From CBFGTJ01 sp965651815 (GTDB lineage: Bacteria > Actinomycetota > Acidimicrobiia > Acidimicrobiales > Microtrichaceae), in assembly GCA_965651815.1 (NCBI GenBank), contig CBFGTJ010000192.1, positions 1 to 6,069 of the forward strand: 6,069 bases of DNA, in the 5' to 3' direction. How positions within the stretch are numbered: the stretch's first letter is position 1; every line of letters begins with the position of its first letter. This document shows, piece by piece, positions 1 through 5,619 of the stretch. Under the pieces are notes generated by a model. The model was not told where the DNA came from, made no database searches, and was given only the letters and a program-made list of their open reading frames with translations. Made by a program: the position numbers and the translations under genes.

Positions 1-267
1 GGCCCGGCGGGCGGCCCGGGCGGCCACGGCGGCGCGGCGCCCGCGGGCGGCGGTGGCGGCGGGCCGGGCGGCCCCGGCGGCACCGAAGCGGCTGCCGGCG
101 CCGGCGGTGGCGGCGGTGGCGGTGCGGCCATCGGCCTGTCCCGCACGGCGTCCAGCAACCCGGCCGGCACGCCCGTGACCTTCTCGGGTGGCCAGGGCGG
201 CGCAGGTGGCACCGGTGGCAACAACGGTGCGACCGGACTGGTCCAGAACAGCGTCGTCAACGGCTGA
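1..267 (+). CDS. C-terminal part of a glycine-rich (PGRS-like) protein, 5' truncated
   Basis: The frame is open from the first base and ends at TGA 265-267, leaving 88 residues of a longer protein. About 38 of the 88 residues are glycine, in runs such as GPGGPGG and a stretch of seven consecutive Gly around residues 35-41. A less repetitive segment with Ser, Thr, Val and Phe follows (GLSRTASSNPAGTPVTF). The tail is GGQGGAGGTGGNNG and then GLVQNSVVNG. The GGxGG pattern recalls the PGRS part of mycobacterial PE_PGRS proteins and other secreted glycine-rich actinobacterial proteins. No PE domain or signal peptide can be judged because the N-terminus lies outside the window. The frame was chosen because Gly codons are mostly GGC/GGT and the end has a varied, protein-like composition. 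GC-rich repeats can be open by chance, so the call is moderate. Function is unknown; a surface or matrix role is only a guess. Confidence 0.65.
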   Translation, partial: GPAGGPGGHGGAAPAGGGGGGPGGPGGTEAAAGAGGGGGGGAAIGLSRTASSNPAGTPVTFSGGQGGAGGTGGNNGATGLVQNSVVNG

Positions 268-286
268 CGACCCTTCGAGGGAGGAC

Positions 287-314
287 GCGGTGGGGCCCCA
301 CGGGGCCCCACCGT
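287..314 (+). terminator. GC hairpin terminator after the glycine-rich gene
   Basis: Bases 287-298 pair with 303-314 around a 4-base loop (CACG). Eleven Watson-Crick pairs, almost all G-C, are followed by one G-T pair at the base. The hairpin starts about 20 bases after the stop at 267. There is no T-run, as is usual for terminators in high-GC actinobacteria. The core is two near-identical 10-mers in tandem (TGGGGCCCCA at 291-300, CGGGGCCCCA at 301-310). Confidence 0.6.
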
Positions 315-393
315 CGCGTCCGGGCACGGGTCGGCACGGTGCCGGCCGTGCGACGGGCGTGCGCGGAGCCGCGTCGTCGGCGGCTCCGGCGGA

Positions 394-399
394 TACCTT
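394..399 (+). promoter_or_regulatory. Candidate -10 box of a leaderless SDR transcript
   Basis: TACCTT matches the actinobacterial TANNNT -10 pattern and lies 8 bases before ATG 408. Transcription would start at or next to the A of the start codon. No good Shine-Dalgarno sequence precedes 408, which agrees with a leaderless message. No convincing -35 box is visible. Confidence 0.45.
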
Positions 400-407
400 C
401 ATCGCCC

Positions 408-1268
408 ATGACCGCACCCGGACCCACCCAGCAGGACCTCCCCCTCGACGGCAAGGCCGCGCTCGTGACGGGCGGTGGCAGCGGCATCGGCCTCGAGACG
501 GCCAGGGTGCTGCGGGCCGACGGGGCGACCGTCACGATCTGCGGTCGCACCGAGGAGCGGCTGCGCGAGGCGGCGGAGGAGGTGAACGGCGACGGGTCGG
601 GGCGCCCCGACCTGCGCTGGTGCGTCGCGGACGCCCGCGACGAGGCGGCGGTCGAGGCCGCGGTCGCGGCGGCGTCGGAGCCGCTCGGCGGCCTGCACCT
701 CGCGGTCGCGTCCGCGGGCCGGGGCGGGCTCGGCCCGATCATCGCGACCCCGCTGGAGGAGTGGGAGGACATCCTCGCCACGAACCTCACCGGCACCTTC
801 CTGCTCTTCAAGCACGCCGGCGCCGCGATCGCCCGCAGCGGCGGCGGCTCGATGGTCGCGATCTCCTCGATCGCCGCGGCGGTCACGCACCCGTTCATGG
901 GCCCCTACTGCGTGTCCAAGGCCGGCATCGACATGCTCGTCCGCCAGACCGCGGACGAGCTCGGCCGGGCCGGCGTGCGGGTCAACTCCGTGCGGCCCGG
1001 CATCGTCGCCACCGACCTCGTCTCGATGATCATGGACGACGAGCACGTGATGGCGAGCTACCTCGAGAACATGCCCATCTCGCGCTCGGGTGAGGTGGGC
1101 GACGTCGCCGCCGCGGTGCGCTACCTGCTCGGACCCGAGTCGAGCTGGGTGACCGGCACCTCGCTGAGCGTCGACGGCGGCCACCACCTGCGTCGTGGCC
1201 CCGACTTCGAGCCCGCGGCGCGGCTGTTCTTCGGCGACGAGGCGGTCGACGCGGCCCCGCGCGGGTAG
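408..1268 (+). CDS. SDR family NAD(P)-dependent oxidoreductase
   Basis: This encodes a 286-residue classical short-chain dehydrogenase/reductase, a cytosolic NAD(P)-dependent enzyme that interconverts alcohols and ketones or aldehydes. The Rossmann cofactor motif TGGGSGIG is at residues 21-28. CGR (45-47) places Arg47 after the second beta strand, which favours NADP(H) by family rules. Asp75 fits the adenine-binding position. The catalytic set is Asn126 (NLTG), Ser154, Tyr167 and Lys171 (YCVSK). RPGIVATD (196-203) and the terminal SVDGGHHL are typical of FabG-like members. The usual NNAG motif is replaced by ASAG (101-104). ATG 408 is preferred over GTG 339, which would add a 23-residue Arg-rich prefix unlike SDR N-termini; a TANNNT box also sits just before 408. 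The gene stands alone between a terminator and the next promoter. Its substrate cannot be read from the sequence. Confidence 0.93.
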   Translation: MTAPGPTQQDLPLDGKAALVTGGGSGIGLETARVLRADGATVTICGRTEERLREAAEEVNGDGSGRPDLRWCVADARDEAAVEAAVAAASEPLGGLHLAVASAGRGGLGPIIATPLEEWEDILATNLTGTFLLFKHAGAAIARSGGGSMVAISSIAAAVTHPFMGPYCVSKAGIDMLVRQTADELGRAGVRVNSVRPGIVATDLVSMIMDDEHVMASYLENMPISRSGEVGDVAAAVRYLLGPESSWVTGTSLSVDGGHHLRRGPDFEPAARLFFGDEAVDAAPRG

Positions 1269-1281
1269 TCCCGCACCGGGA

Positions 1282-1308
1282 TGTCACAGTTGGGGCGCGC
1301 CTGACGTC
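1282..1308 (+). promoter_or_regulatory. ECF41-type promoter of the oxidoreductase-sigJ operon
   Basis: TGTCACA at 1282-1288 (-35) and CGTC at 1305-1308 (-10) are separated by exactly 16 bases. From memory this is the TGTCACA-n16-CGTC signature reported for ECF41 sigma factors. It starts 14 bases after the SDR stop and lies about 50 bases before the oxidoreductase start. The second gene of the operon encodes an ECF41-like sigma factor, so autoregulation is the natural inference. Transcription should begin around 1313-1317, leaving a leader of about 45 bases that contains the AGGAGG site. I found no second TGTCACA on either strand of the window by eye. Confidence 0.8.
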
Positions 1309-1344
1309 GGTCCAGTGGACCCCTCGATCGGAGGGCTTCACCAC

Positions 1345-1350
1345 AGGAGG
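1345..1350 (+). promoter_or_regulatory. Shine-Dalgarno AGGAGG that decides the oxidoreductase start
   Basis: A perfect AGGAGG lies 8 bases before ATG 1359. The in-frame GTG at 1350 overlaps the last G of this site and so cannot be the start served by it. This fixes the start at 1359. Confidence 0.85.
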
Positions 1351-1358
1351 TGGTCGAC

Positions 1359-2804
1359 ATGGCCCGACCGGACCGCAGCATCGCACCCCCCGACCCCGGT
1401 GCGACCCCGACGAACGGCAACCACCCGGCCGACCCGACCGGCGGGCACCCGCCCGGTGAGGTCGATGTCGTGGTGGTCGGCGCCGGGCTCGCCGGGTTGA
1501 CCGCCGCCGCCGTCGCCGCACGGGCGGGCGCACGGGTCGCGGTCCTCGACTCCCGGCGCCCCGGCGGGCGGGCGGCGACCACGGTCGTCGACCCCGGCGT
1601 CGTGTTCAACGCCGGGCCCCGCGCCCTGTACCGGGCCGGCGCGGCGTGGCGGGTGCTCACCTCCCTCGGCATCGCACCCCGGGGCGAGGTCCCGCCGACC
1701 GAGGGCCACGCCGTGCGCGACGGCGAGGTGCACGAGATGCCCGGCACCCCGCTCAAGCTGCTGCGCAGCCGGCTGCTCTCCCGGACCTCGAAGGTGCGGC
1801 TCGCCCGGGTGCTCGGCGGCCTGCAGCGCCTGGACCCCGCACGGTTCGACGACATGAGCCTCGACCGGTGGTTGCGCGACCAGCGCCTCGACCACGACGC
1901 ACGCGAGCTCGTGCGGACCACCGTGAGGATCGTCACCTACGTCGACGACCTCGAGCTGAGCGCCGGCACCGCCATCCGACAGCTGCAGCTCGGGCTCGGC
2001 CGCGGCAAGGGCGTGCTGTACCTGGACGACGGCTGGCAGCAGCTCGTCGACGCCCTGCTCGCCGAGCTCGGCCGCCTGGGCGTGCCGGTGCTGAGCGGGC
2101 GCTCGGTGCGCGCGGTCGAGCCGGCGCGACCCGCCGGGTCCTCCGAGCCGGGATGGCTGGTGCGCACGGCACGCACCGCGGGCGTCGCGGGCGCGGAGGA
2201 CCGCGACGCGCAGGACGGTGCGGCCGTCCCCGCCGAGCTGCGCGCCGGGAGCGTCGTCGTGGCGACGGGGACCCCTGCCGCGGCGGCCGCCGTGCTCCCG
2301 GTGCCGCTCGACCTCAGCGGCCTCGGCCCCGCGGCGACCGCGGCCTGCCTCGAGCTCGCGGTGCGCCGGCCGCCCCGGTTCCGCTTCCTCCAGGGCATCG
2401 GCGACCCGCTCTACCTGTCGTCGCACAGCCCGATCGCCCGCCTCGGCCCCGACGGGCTGCAGGTGGTGCACGTGATGCGCTACGGCGCCCGGTCCACCGC
2501 GGAGGACCGCCCGGCGCTGTGGGAGCACGCCGCGCGTGCGGGCATCCGTGAGGACGACGTCGTCGCCCACCGGTTCCTGCACTCCATGACGGTGATGGGC
2601 GGCATCCCGATCGGCGACGCCGGCGGTCAGGCCGGTCGCCCACCGGTCGAGGTGCCGGGCGCGGCGGGCCTCTACGTGGCCGGCGACTGGGTGGGCGCGG
2701 AGGGCCTCCTCGCGGACGCGTCGTTCGCGAGCGGGGAGCGCGCGGGTCAGCTCGCCGCCGAGCGTGCCCGCGCGGCGCGCCCCGCGGCGATGGCGGCGCG
2801 ATGA
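1359..2804 (+). CDS. FAD-dependent oxidoreductase (amine oxidase / phytoene desaturase-like)
   Basis: This encodes a 481-residue flavoprotein. A Pro/Gly/Asn-rich, probably disordered N-terminus covers residues 1-33. The FAD-binding strand and loop DVVVVGAGLAG follow (GxGxxG at 41-46), then a second-strand acidic residue Asp64 and the GGRA motif at 69-72. FNAGPRALY (83-91) resembles the region after the GG motif in protoporphyrinogen-oxidase and CrtI-like enzymes. GLYVAGDW (437-444) with GLLADASFASGERA (449-462) is the C-terminal FAD-binding segment. There is no signal peptide or clear membrane segment. By family it should be a cytosolic FAD enzyme oxidising an amine, polyene or similar hydrophobic substrate; the substrate is unknown. 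It is the first gene behind an ECF41-type promoter and its stop overlaps the sigma factor start (ATGA). Oxidoreductases are among the classic genomic partners of ECF41 sigma factors. It is unlikely to be a true carotenoid desaturase, because no carotenoid genes are nearby. Confidence 0.88.
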   Translation: MARPDRSIAPPDPGATPTNGNHPADPTGGHPPGEVDVVVVGAGLAGLTAAAVAARAGARVAVLDSRRPGGRAATTVVDPGVVFNAGPRALYRAGAAWRVLTSLGIAPRGEVPPTEGHAVRDGEVHEMPGTPLKLLRSRLLSRTSKVRLARVLGGLQRLDPARFDDMSLDRWLRDQRLDHDARELVRTTVRIVTYVDDLELSAGTAIRQLQLGLGRGKGVLYLDDGWQQLVDALLAELGRLGVPVLSGRSVRAVEPARPAGSSEPGWLVRTARTAGVAGAEDRDAQDGAAVPAELRAGSVVVATGTPAAAAAVLPVPLDLSGLGPAATAACLELAVRRPPRFRFLQGIGDPLYLSSHSPIARLGPDGLQVVHVMRYGARSTAEDRPALWEHAARAGIREDDVVAHRFLHSMTVMGGIPIGDAGGQAGRPPVEVPGAAGLYVAGDWVGAEGLLADASFASGERAGQLAAERARAARPAAMAAR

Positions 2805-3739
2805 GCGAGCCGACGACGCCGACCGGCGACCAGCCGGCCCCGCCCGGTGCGCGCCTCGAGGAGGTGTTCGATGCCGAGCGGGACCGGCTGATCGGCCTCG
2901 CGTACCGCATGCTCGGCTCGATCGCGGACGCCGAGGACGTCGTGCAGACGGCGTGGCTCCGCTGGAGCGACCCGGGCCGCGGCCCCGTCGACCGTCCCGC
3001 CGCGTGGCTGACCACGGTCGTGTCGCGACTCGCGATCGACCGGATGCGCCAGCAGCAGCGGCGAAGGGAGGACTACGTGGGCCCGTGGCTGCCCGAGCCG
3101 GTCGCCACCCAGGCCGCGGATCCCGGGTCGGTCGGCGTCGACCCGGTCCGCGCCGCGGAGCTCGCCGACTCGGTCACCTTCGGCTTCCTCGTGCTGCTCG
3201 ACCGGCTCAGCCCTGTCGAGCGCGCCGTGTTCGTCCTGTCCGACGTCTTCGGCGAGCCGTTCCCCTCGATCGCCGCGGCGGTGGGCCGCTCACCCGACGC
3301 GGTCCGCCAGATCGCGAGCCGGGCCCGGCGCAAGGTGCGGGAGGGCCGCCAGGCCGACCGGCGACCCGCGGACGAGGCGCTGCTCACCGAGCTCGTCGTC
3401 GCGCTCGGCGAGGGGTCGGTCGACAAGGTGCTGTCGCTCATGTCGCCCGACGTGGTGCTCACCAGCGACGGTGGCCCGGCGCGGCGCGCCGCACGCCGAC
3501 CCGTCGTCGGTCCCGACCGGGTGAGCCGCCTCATGGTGCACCTCACGTCCAGGGTCGTCGACGACGTCGAGGTGTCGCTGACCGAGCTGAACGGTGCCGC
3601 CGCCTACGTCATCCGCGCGCCGGGGCTGCACATGGTGCTCGCCGCGGATGCCGGGCCCGACGGCCGGATCGCCGCGGTGCACATCGTGATGAACCCCGAG
3701 AAGCTCGGCGGGATCGACCGCCCCGCACCGGTCCCCTGA
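2801..3739 (+). CDS. sigJ: SigJ-type ECF sigma factor (ECF41 group) with fused SnoaL-like C-terminal domain
   Basis: This encodes a 312-residue sigma factor, longer than a typical ECF sigma of about 180-200 residues. Sigma region 2 covers about residues 20-89 (LAYRMLGSIADAEDVVQ, then PAAWLTTVVSRLAIDRMR). A linker with the ECF41 motif WLPEP is at 96-100. Sigma region 4 covers about 128-180 (LSPVERAVFVLSDVFG, helix-turn-helix around SIAAAVGRSPDAVRQIASRAR). A SnoaL/NTF2-like extension runs from about 192 to 303, with DGG at 223-225 and NPEKL at 298-302. In ECF41 this extension is reported to act in cis as a regulator in place of an anti-sigma factor, and none is encoded here. The ATG overlaps the oxidoreductase stop, implying translational coupling. 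It probably recognises the promoter at 1282-1308. The family motif usually written DGGGK reads DGGPA here. The inducing signal is unknown. Confidence 0.93.
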   Translation: MSEPTTPTGDQPAPPGARLEEVFDAERDRLIGLAYRMLGSIADAEDVVQTAWLRWSDPGRGPVDRPAAWLTTVVSRLAIDRMRQQQRRREDYVGPWLPEPVATQAADPGSVGVDPVRAAELADSVTFGFLVLLDRLSPVERAVFVLSDVFGEPFPSIAAAVGRSPDAVRQIASRARRKVREGRQADRRPADEALLTELVVALGEGSVDKVLSLMSPDVVLTSDGGPARRAARRPVVGPDRVSRLMVHLTSRVVDDVEVSLTELNGAAAYVIRAPGLHMVLAADAGPDGRIAAVHIVMNPEKLGGIDRPAPVP

Positions 3740-3768
3740 CCCGGCGGTCCCGGACCCGTCGACCCTGC

Positions 3769-3818
3769 GTTCTGTCCCGCAGTCCGGTCACCGGGGCGGC
3801 CGAACTGCGGGACGGAAC
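3769..3818. terminator. Inverted repeat between convergent genes, likely bidirectional terminator
   Basis: Bases 3769-3783 (GTTCTGTCCCGCAGT) pair with 3804-3818 (ACTGCGGGACGGAAC): 15 pairs including one G-T, with a 20-base loop. It lies 29 bases after the sigJ stop and about 47 bases after the end of the aldehyde dehydrogenase gene, so it can end both transcripts. There is no T-run on either side. The sequence shares words with the repeat cluster near 5470, so it may instead belong to a dispersed intergenic repeat family. Confidence 0.6.
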
Positions 3819-3865
3819 CGGCTGGCAGCACAGGATCGGGTGGCAGCGCCGCAGGGCGCGGCAGC

Positions 3866-5326
3866 TCAGTACTTGAGCTTCGGCTCCGAGCCCGCCGGCA
3901 GGTTGATGGTCTTGGGCTCCAGGTACTCCGACAGCCCCTCGGGGCCGAGCTCGCGGCCGATGCCGGAGCTCTTGAACCCGCCGAACGGCCCGCTCCACGC
4001 CATCGCGTACCCGTTCACCGAGTAGGTGCCGGTGCGCACGCCGCGGGCGATGTCGGTGCCCCGCTCCAGGTCCGCGGTCCACACCGAGCCCGACAGCCCG
4101 TAGTCGCTGTCGTTCGCGATGCGCAGCGCGTCCGCCTCGTCCTCGTAGGGGATCGCGACGAGCACCGGGCCGAAGATCTCCTCCTGCGCGATGCGCATCG
4201 AGTTGTCGACGTTGCTGAACAGCGTCGGCTCCACGAACCAGCCCTTGCCCGCGTCGGCAGGGCGGCCGCCACCGGTGGTGATCTTGGCGCCCTCGTCCTG
4301 GCCGGTCGCGATGTAGCCCTCGACGCGCTCGCGCTGGCGCTCCGAGATGAGCGGGCCGACCTCGGTGTCGGGGGCGGTCGGGTCGCCGACCTTCAGGTTC
4401 GACATCGCGGCGGTCAGCGCGTCGACCACCTCGTCGTAGCGGTTCCGCGACGCGAGGATCCGGGTCTGCGCGACGCAGGCCTGGCCGTTGTTCATCACCG
4501 CGACCGGCAGCAGCTGCGGCACGACCGACTCCAGGTCGGCGTCGTCGAGGATGATCGCCGCGGACTTGCCGCCCAGCTCGAGGGTGCAGCGCTTGAGCCG
4601 CTCGCCGCACAGCGCGCCGATGCGCCGGCCCGCCGCGGTCGACCCGGTGAAGGAGACCTTGTCGACCCCGGGGTGGGTGACGAGGTGCTCACCGACCTCG
4701 CGGCCCGCCGGGACGATGTTGATGACCCCCGCGGGCACGCCGGCCTCGTGCGCCAGCTCGGCGAGGACGAACGCGTCGAGCGGGGTCTCGGGCGCCGGCT
4801 TCAGCACGATCGAGGAGCCGGACGCGAGCGTGGGGCCCAGCTTCAGCATCGTGATGAACAGCGGCACGTTCCACGGGATGATGCCCGCGACCACGCCGAC
4901 CGGCTCGCGGCGCACGATCGCCGGGCCGAGCATGTCCTGGCGGACCTCCTCGAACTCGTAGGTCCGGGTGAGGTTCGTGAAGTAGTCGAGGACCATGTTC
5001 GCCGCACCGACCTGCGCGAAGTGCGAGAACACCATCGGCGAGCCGACCTGGGCGGTGATGAGGTCGGCCAGCTCACCCGCCTTCTCGTTGGTGAGCGCGA
5101 GCAGGCGGGCCATGATCTCGGCGCGCTCCGCGGCGGGCATGCCCGCCCAGGGCCCCGACTCCTGGGAGGCCCGCGCGGCGGCGACGGCGCGGTCCATGTC
5201 GGCGGCGGTGCCCTCGGGGGTGGAGCCGATCACCTCCAACGTCGCCGGGTTGACGACCTCCAGGCGGTCCGAACCCGCGGGCTCGACCCACTCGCCGCCG
5301 ATGTAGAGCCGGTCGTAGGTGATCAT
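3866..5326 (-). CDS. Aldehyde dehydrogenase family protein, NAD(P)+-dependent
   Basis: This encodes a 486-residue enzyme, the normal length for the ALDH superfamily, which oxidises aldehydes to carboxylic acids in the cytosol. All key features are present. PWNVPL holds Asn153, which stabilises the oxyanion. Lys176 in KPAPE serves the cofactor, and FTGST is at 226-230. The general base Glu250 lies in LELGGKS, and the nucleophile Cys284 in NNGQACVAQTR. EEIFGP (382-387) contains the nicotinamide-ribose-binding Glu383. GPFGGFKSSGIGRELG (446-461) is the conserved C-terminal region. The start ATG 5326-5324 has a GAGGGGG site 9 bases upstream. It resembles the broad group of actinobacterial ALDHs used on alkyl, terpenoid or aromatic aldehydes, and a substrate cannot be assigned. 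It is convergent with sigJ and divergent from the second sigma factor gene, so it appears to be a single-gene transcript. A role beside the SDR in alcohol oxidation is only possible. Confidence 0.95.
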   Translation of the reverse strand: MITYDRLYIGGEWVEPAGSDRLEVVNPATLEVIGSTPEGTAADMDRAVAAARASQESGPWAGMPAAERAEIMARLLALTNEKAGELADLITAQVGSPMVFSHFAQVGAANMVLDYFTNLTRTYEFEEVRQDMLGPAIVRREPVGVVAGIIPWNVPLFITMLKLGPTLASGSSIVLKPAPETPLDAFVLAELAHEAGVPAGVINIVPAGREVGEHLVTHPGVDKVSFTGSTAAGRRIGALCGERLKRCTLELGGKSAAIILDDADLESVVPQLLPVAVMNNGQACVAQTRILASRNRYDEVVDALTAAMSNLKVGDPTAPDTEVGPLISERQRERVEGYIATGQDEGAKITTGGGRPADAGKGWFVEPTLFSNVDNSMRIAQEEIFGPVLVAIPYEDEADALRIANDSDYGLSGSVWTADLERGTDIARGVRTGTYSVNGYAMAWSGPFGGFKSSGIGRELGPEGLSEYLEPKTINLPAGSEPKLKY

Positions 5327-5335
5327 CCGTTGCTA

Positions 5336-5342
5336 CCCCCTC
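5336..5342 (-). promoter_or_regulatory. Shine-Dalgarno site of the aldehyde dehydrogenase gene
   Basis: On the minus strand the sequence reads GAGGGGG, 9 bases before ATG 5326. This supports the chosen start. Confidence 0.65.
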
Positions 5343-5376
5343 GGAACGTGCGCGCCCGATGGCGCCGTCGCAGGTC

Positions 5377-5382
5377 ACAGTA
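5377..5382 (-). promoter_or_regulatory. Possible -10 box for the aldehyde dehydrogenase gene
   Basis: On the minus strand TACTGT fits the TANNNT pattern and would give a leader of about 45 bases that includes the Shine-Dalgarno site. No recognisable -35 box lies about 17 bases upstream, so this is weak. Confidence 0.25.
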
Positions 5383-5421
5383 CCGACTGCCGGAGGGGTT
5401 CCGTGAGCGGCCCACCGCGAG

Positions 5422-5534
5422 CCGCCACTCCCGCTCTGTTGCCCCGCCACTCCCGTTCTGTTGACCGGAACTGCGGGTGCACCCTCACTTCCGGTCAACA
5501 GAACGGGAGTGGGGTCCGGGGAACGGGCGTGGGG
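5422..5534. repeat. Cluster of four related short repeats in the divergent intergenic region
   Basis: GCCACTCCCGCTCTGTTG (5424-5441) is repeated as GCCACTCCCGTTCTGTTG (5446-5463), with period 22 and one mismatch. The reverse complement of the same unit recurs at 5496-5512. A shorter, diverged copy, GAACGGGCGTGGGG, lies at 5521-5534, 20 bases after GAACGGGAGTGGGG at 5501. Two copies are therefore direct and two inverted. Neither flanking gene extends into this stretch, and I see no credible ORF in it. Confidence 0.8.
5447..5512. repeat. Perfect 24-bp inverted repeat with 18-base loop
   Basis: Bases 5447-5470 (starting CCACTCCCGTTCTGTTG, ending ACCGGAA) are the exact reverse complement of 5489-5512. 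The 18-base loop contains the palindrome GGGTGCACCC (5475-5484). The hairpin lies between two divergent genes, upstream of both starts, so it is not the terminator of either annotated gene. Possible roles are a cruciform-forming element, a dispersed palindromic repeat, a protein-binding site, or the end of an unseen small RNA. Confidence 0.85.
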
Positions 5535-5605
5535 CACCCGAAAGTGCGCTCAGGTTGCGGGCGCCCCGGGGCCGCCGCGGACGGATCGCGCCACCCGGCC
5601 TCGGG

Positions 5606-5611
5606 TAGGTT
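5606..5611 (+). promoter_or_regulatory. Candidate -10 box of a leaderless ECF sigma factor transcript
   Basis: TAGGTT fits TANNNT and ends 8 bases before ATG 5620, the same spacing as at the SDR gene. No Shine-Dalgarno sequence precedes the ATG, so a leaderless message starting at the A of ATG is likely. No clear -35 box was seen. Confidence 0.45.
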
Positions 5612-5619
5612 CGATCGCG

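Noticed and set aside
1..180. Tandem repeat or mobile-element end in the GC-rich first bases
   Set aside because: The repetition follows codon periodicity (Gly codons) in an open frame, so low-complexity coding sequence explains it.
339..407. Upstream GTG start that would lengthen the SDR by 23 residues
   Set aside because: The extra residues are Arg-rich and unlike an SDR N-terminus. A -10-like box lies inside this stretch, just before ATG 408.
1350..1358. GTG start for the FAD oxidoreductase
   Set aside because: It overlaps the AGGAGG ribosome binding site, which is correctly spaced for ATG 1359.
1338..2582. Long open frame on the minus strand opposite the oxidoreductase (414 codons)
   Set aside because: It is a GC-rich shadow: its translation is low-complexity His/Arg/Ala/Gly without any domain, while the plus strand has clear FAD-binding motifs.
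2764..3876. Long plus-strand open frame overlapping sigJ (370 codons)
   Set aside because: It is an Arg/Pro-rich out-of-frame translation of the sigma factor gene with no motif; the sigJ frame shows full region 2 and region 4 signatures.
3609..4610. Minus-strand open frame overlapping the aldehyde dehydrogenase (333 codons)
   Set aside because: It is Arg/Gly-rich shadow translation. The ALDH frame contains the complete catalytic set.
5374..5379. GGTCACA (5373-5379) as a second ECF41 -35 element
   Set aside because: It lacks the first T of TGTCACA, no CGTC lies 16 bases downstream, and on the plus strand it points away from the aldehyde dehydrogenase gene.
5422..5534. CRISPR array
   Set aside because: Only two direct copies are adjacent, spacers are about 4 bases, and the other copies are inverted. 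There are no cas genes.
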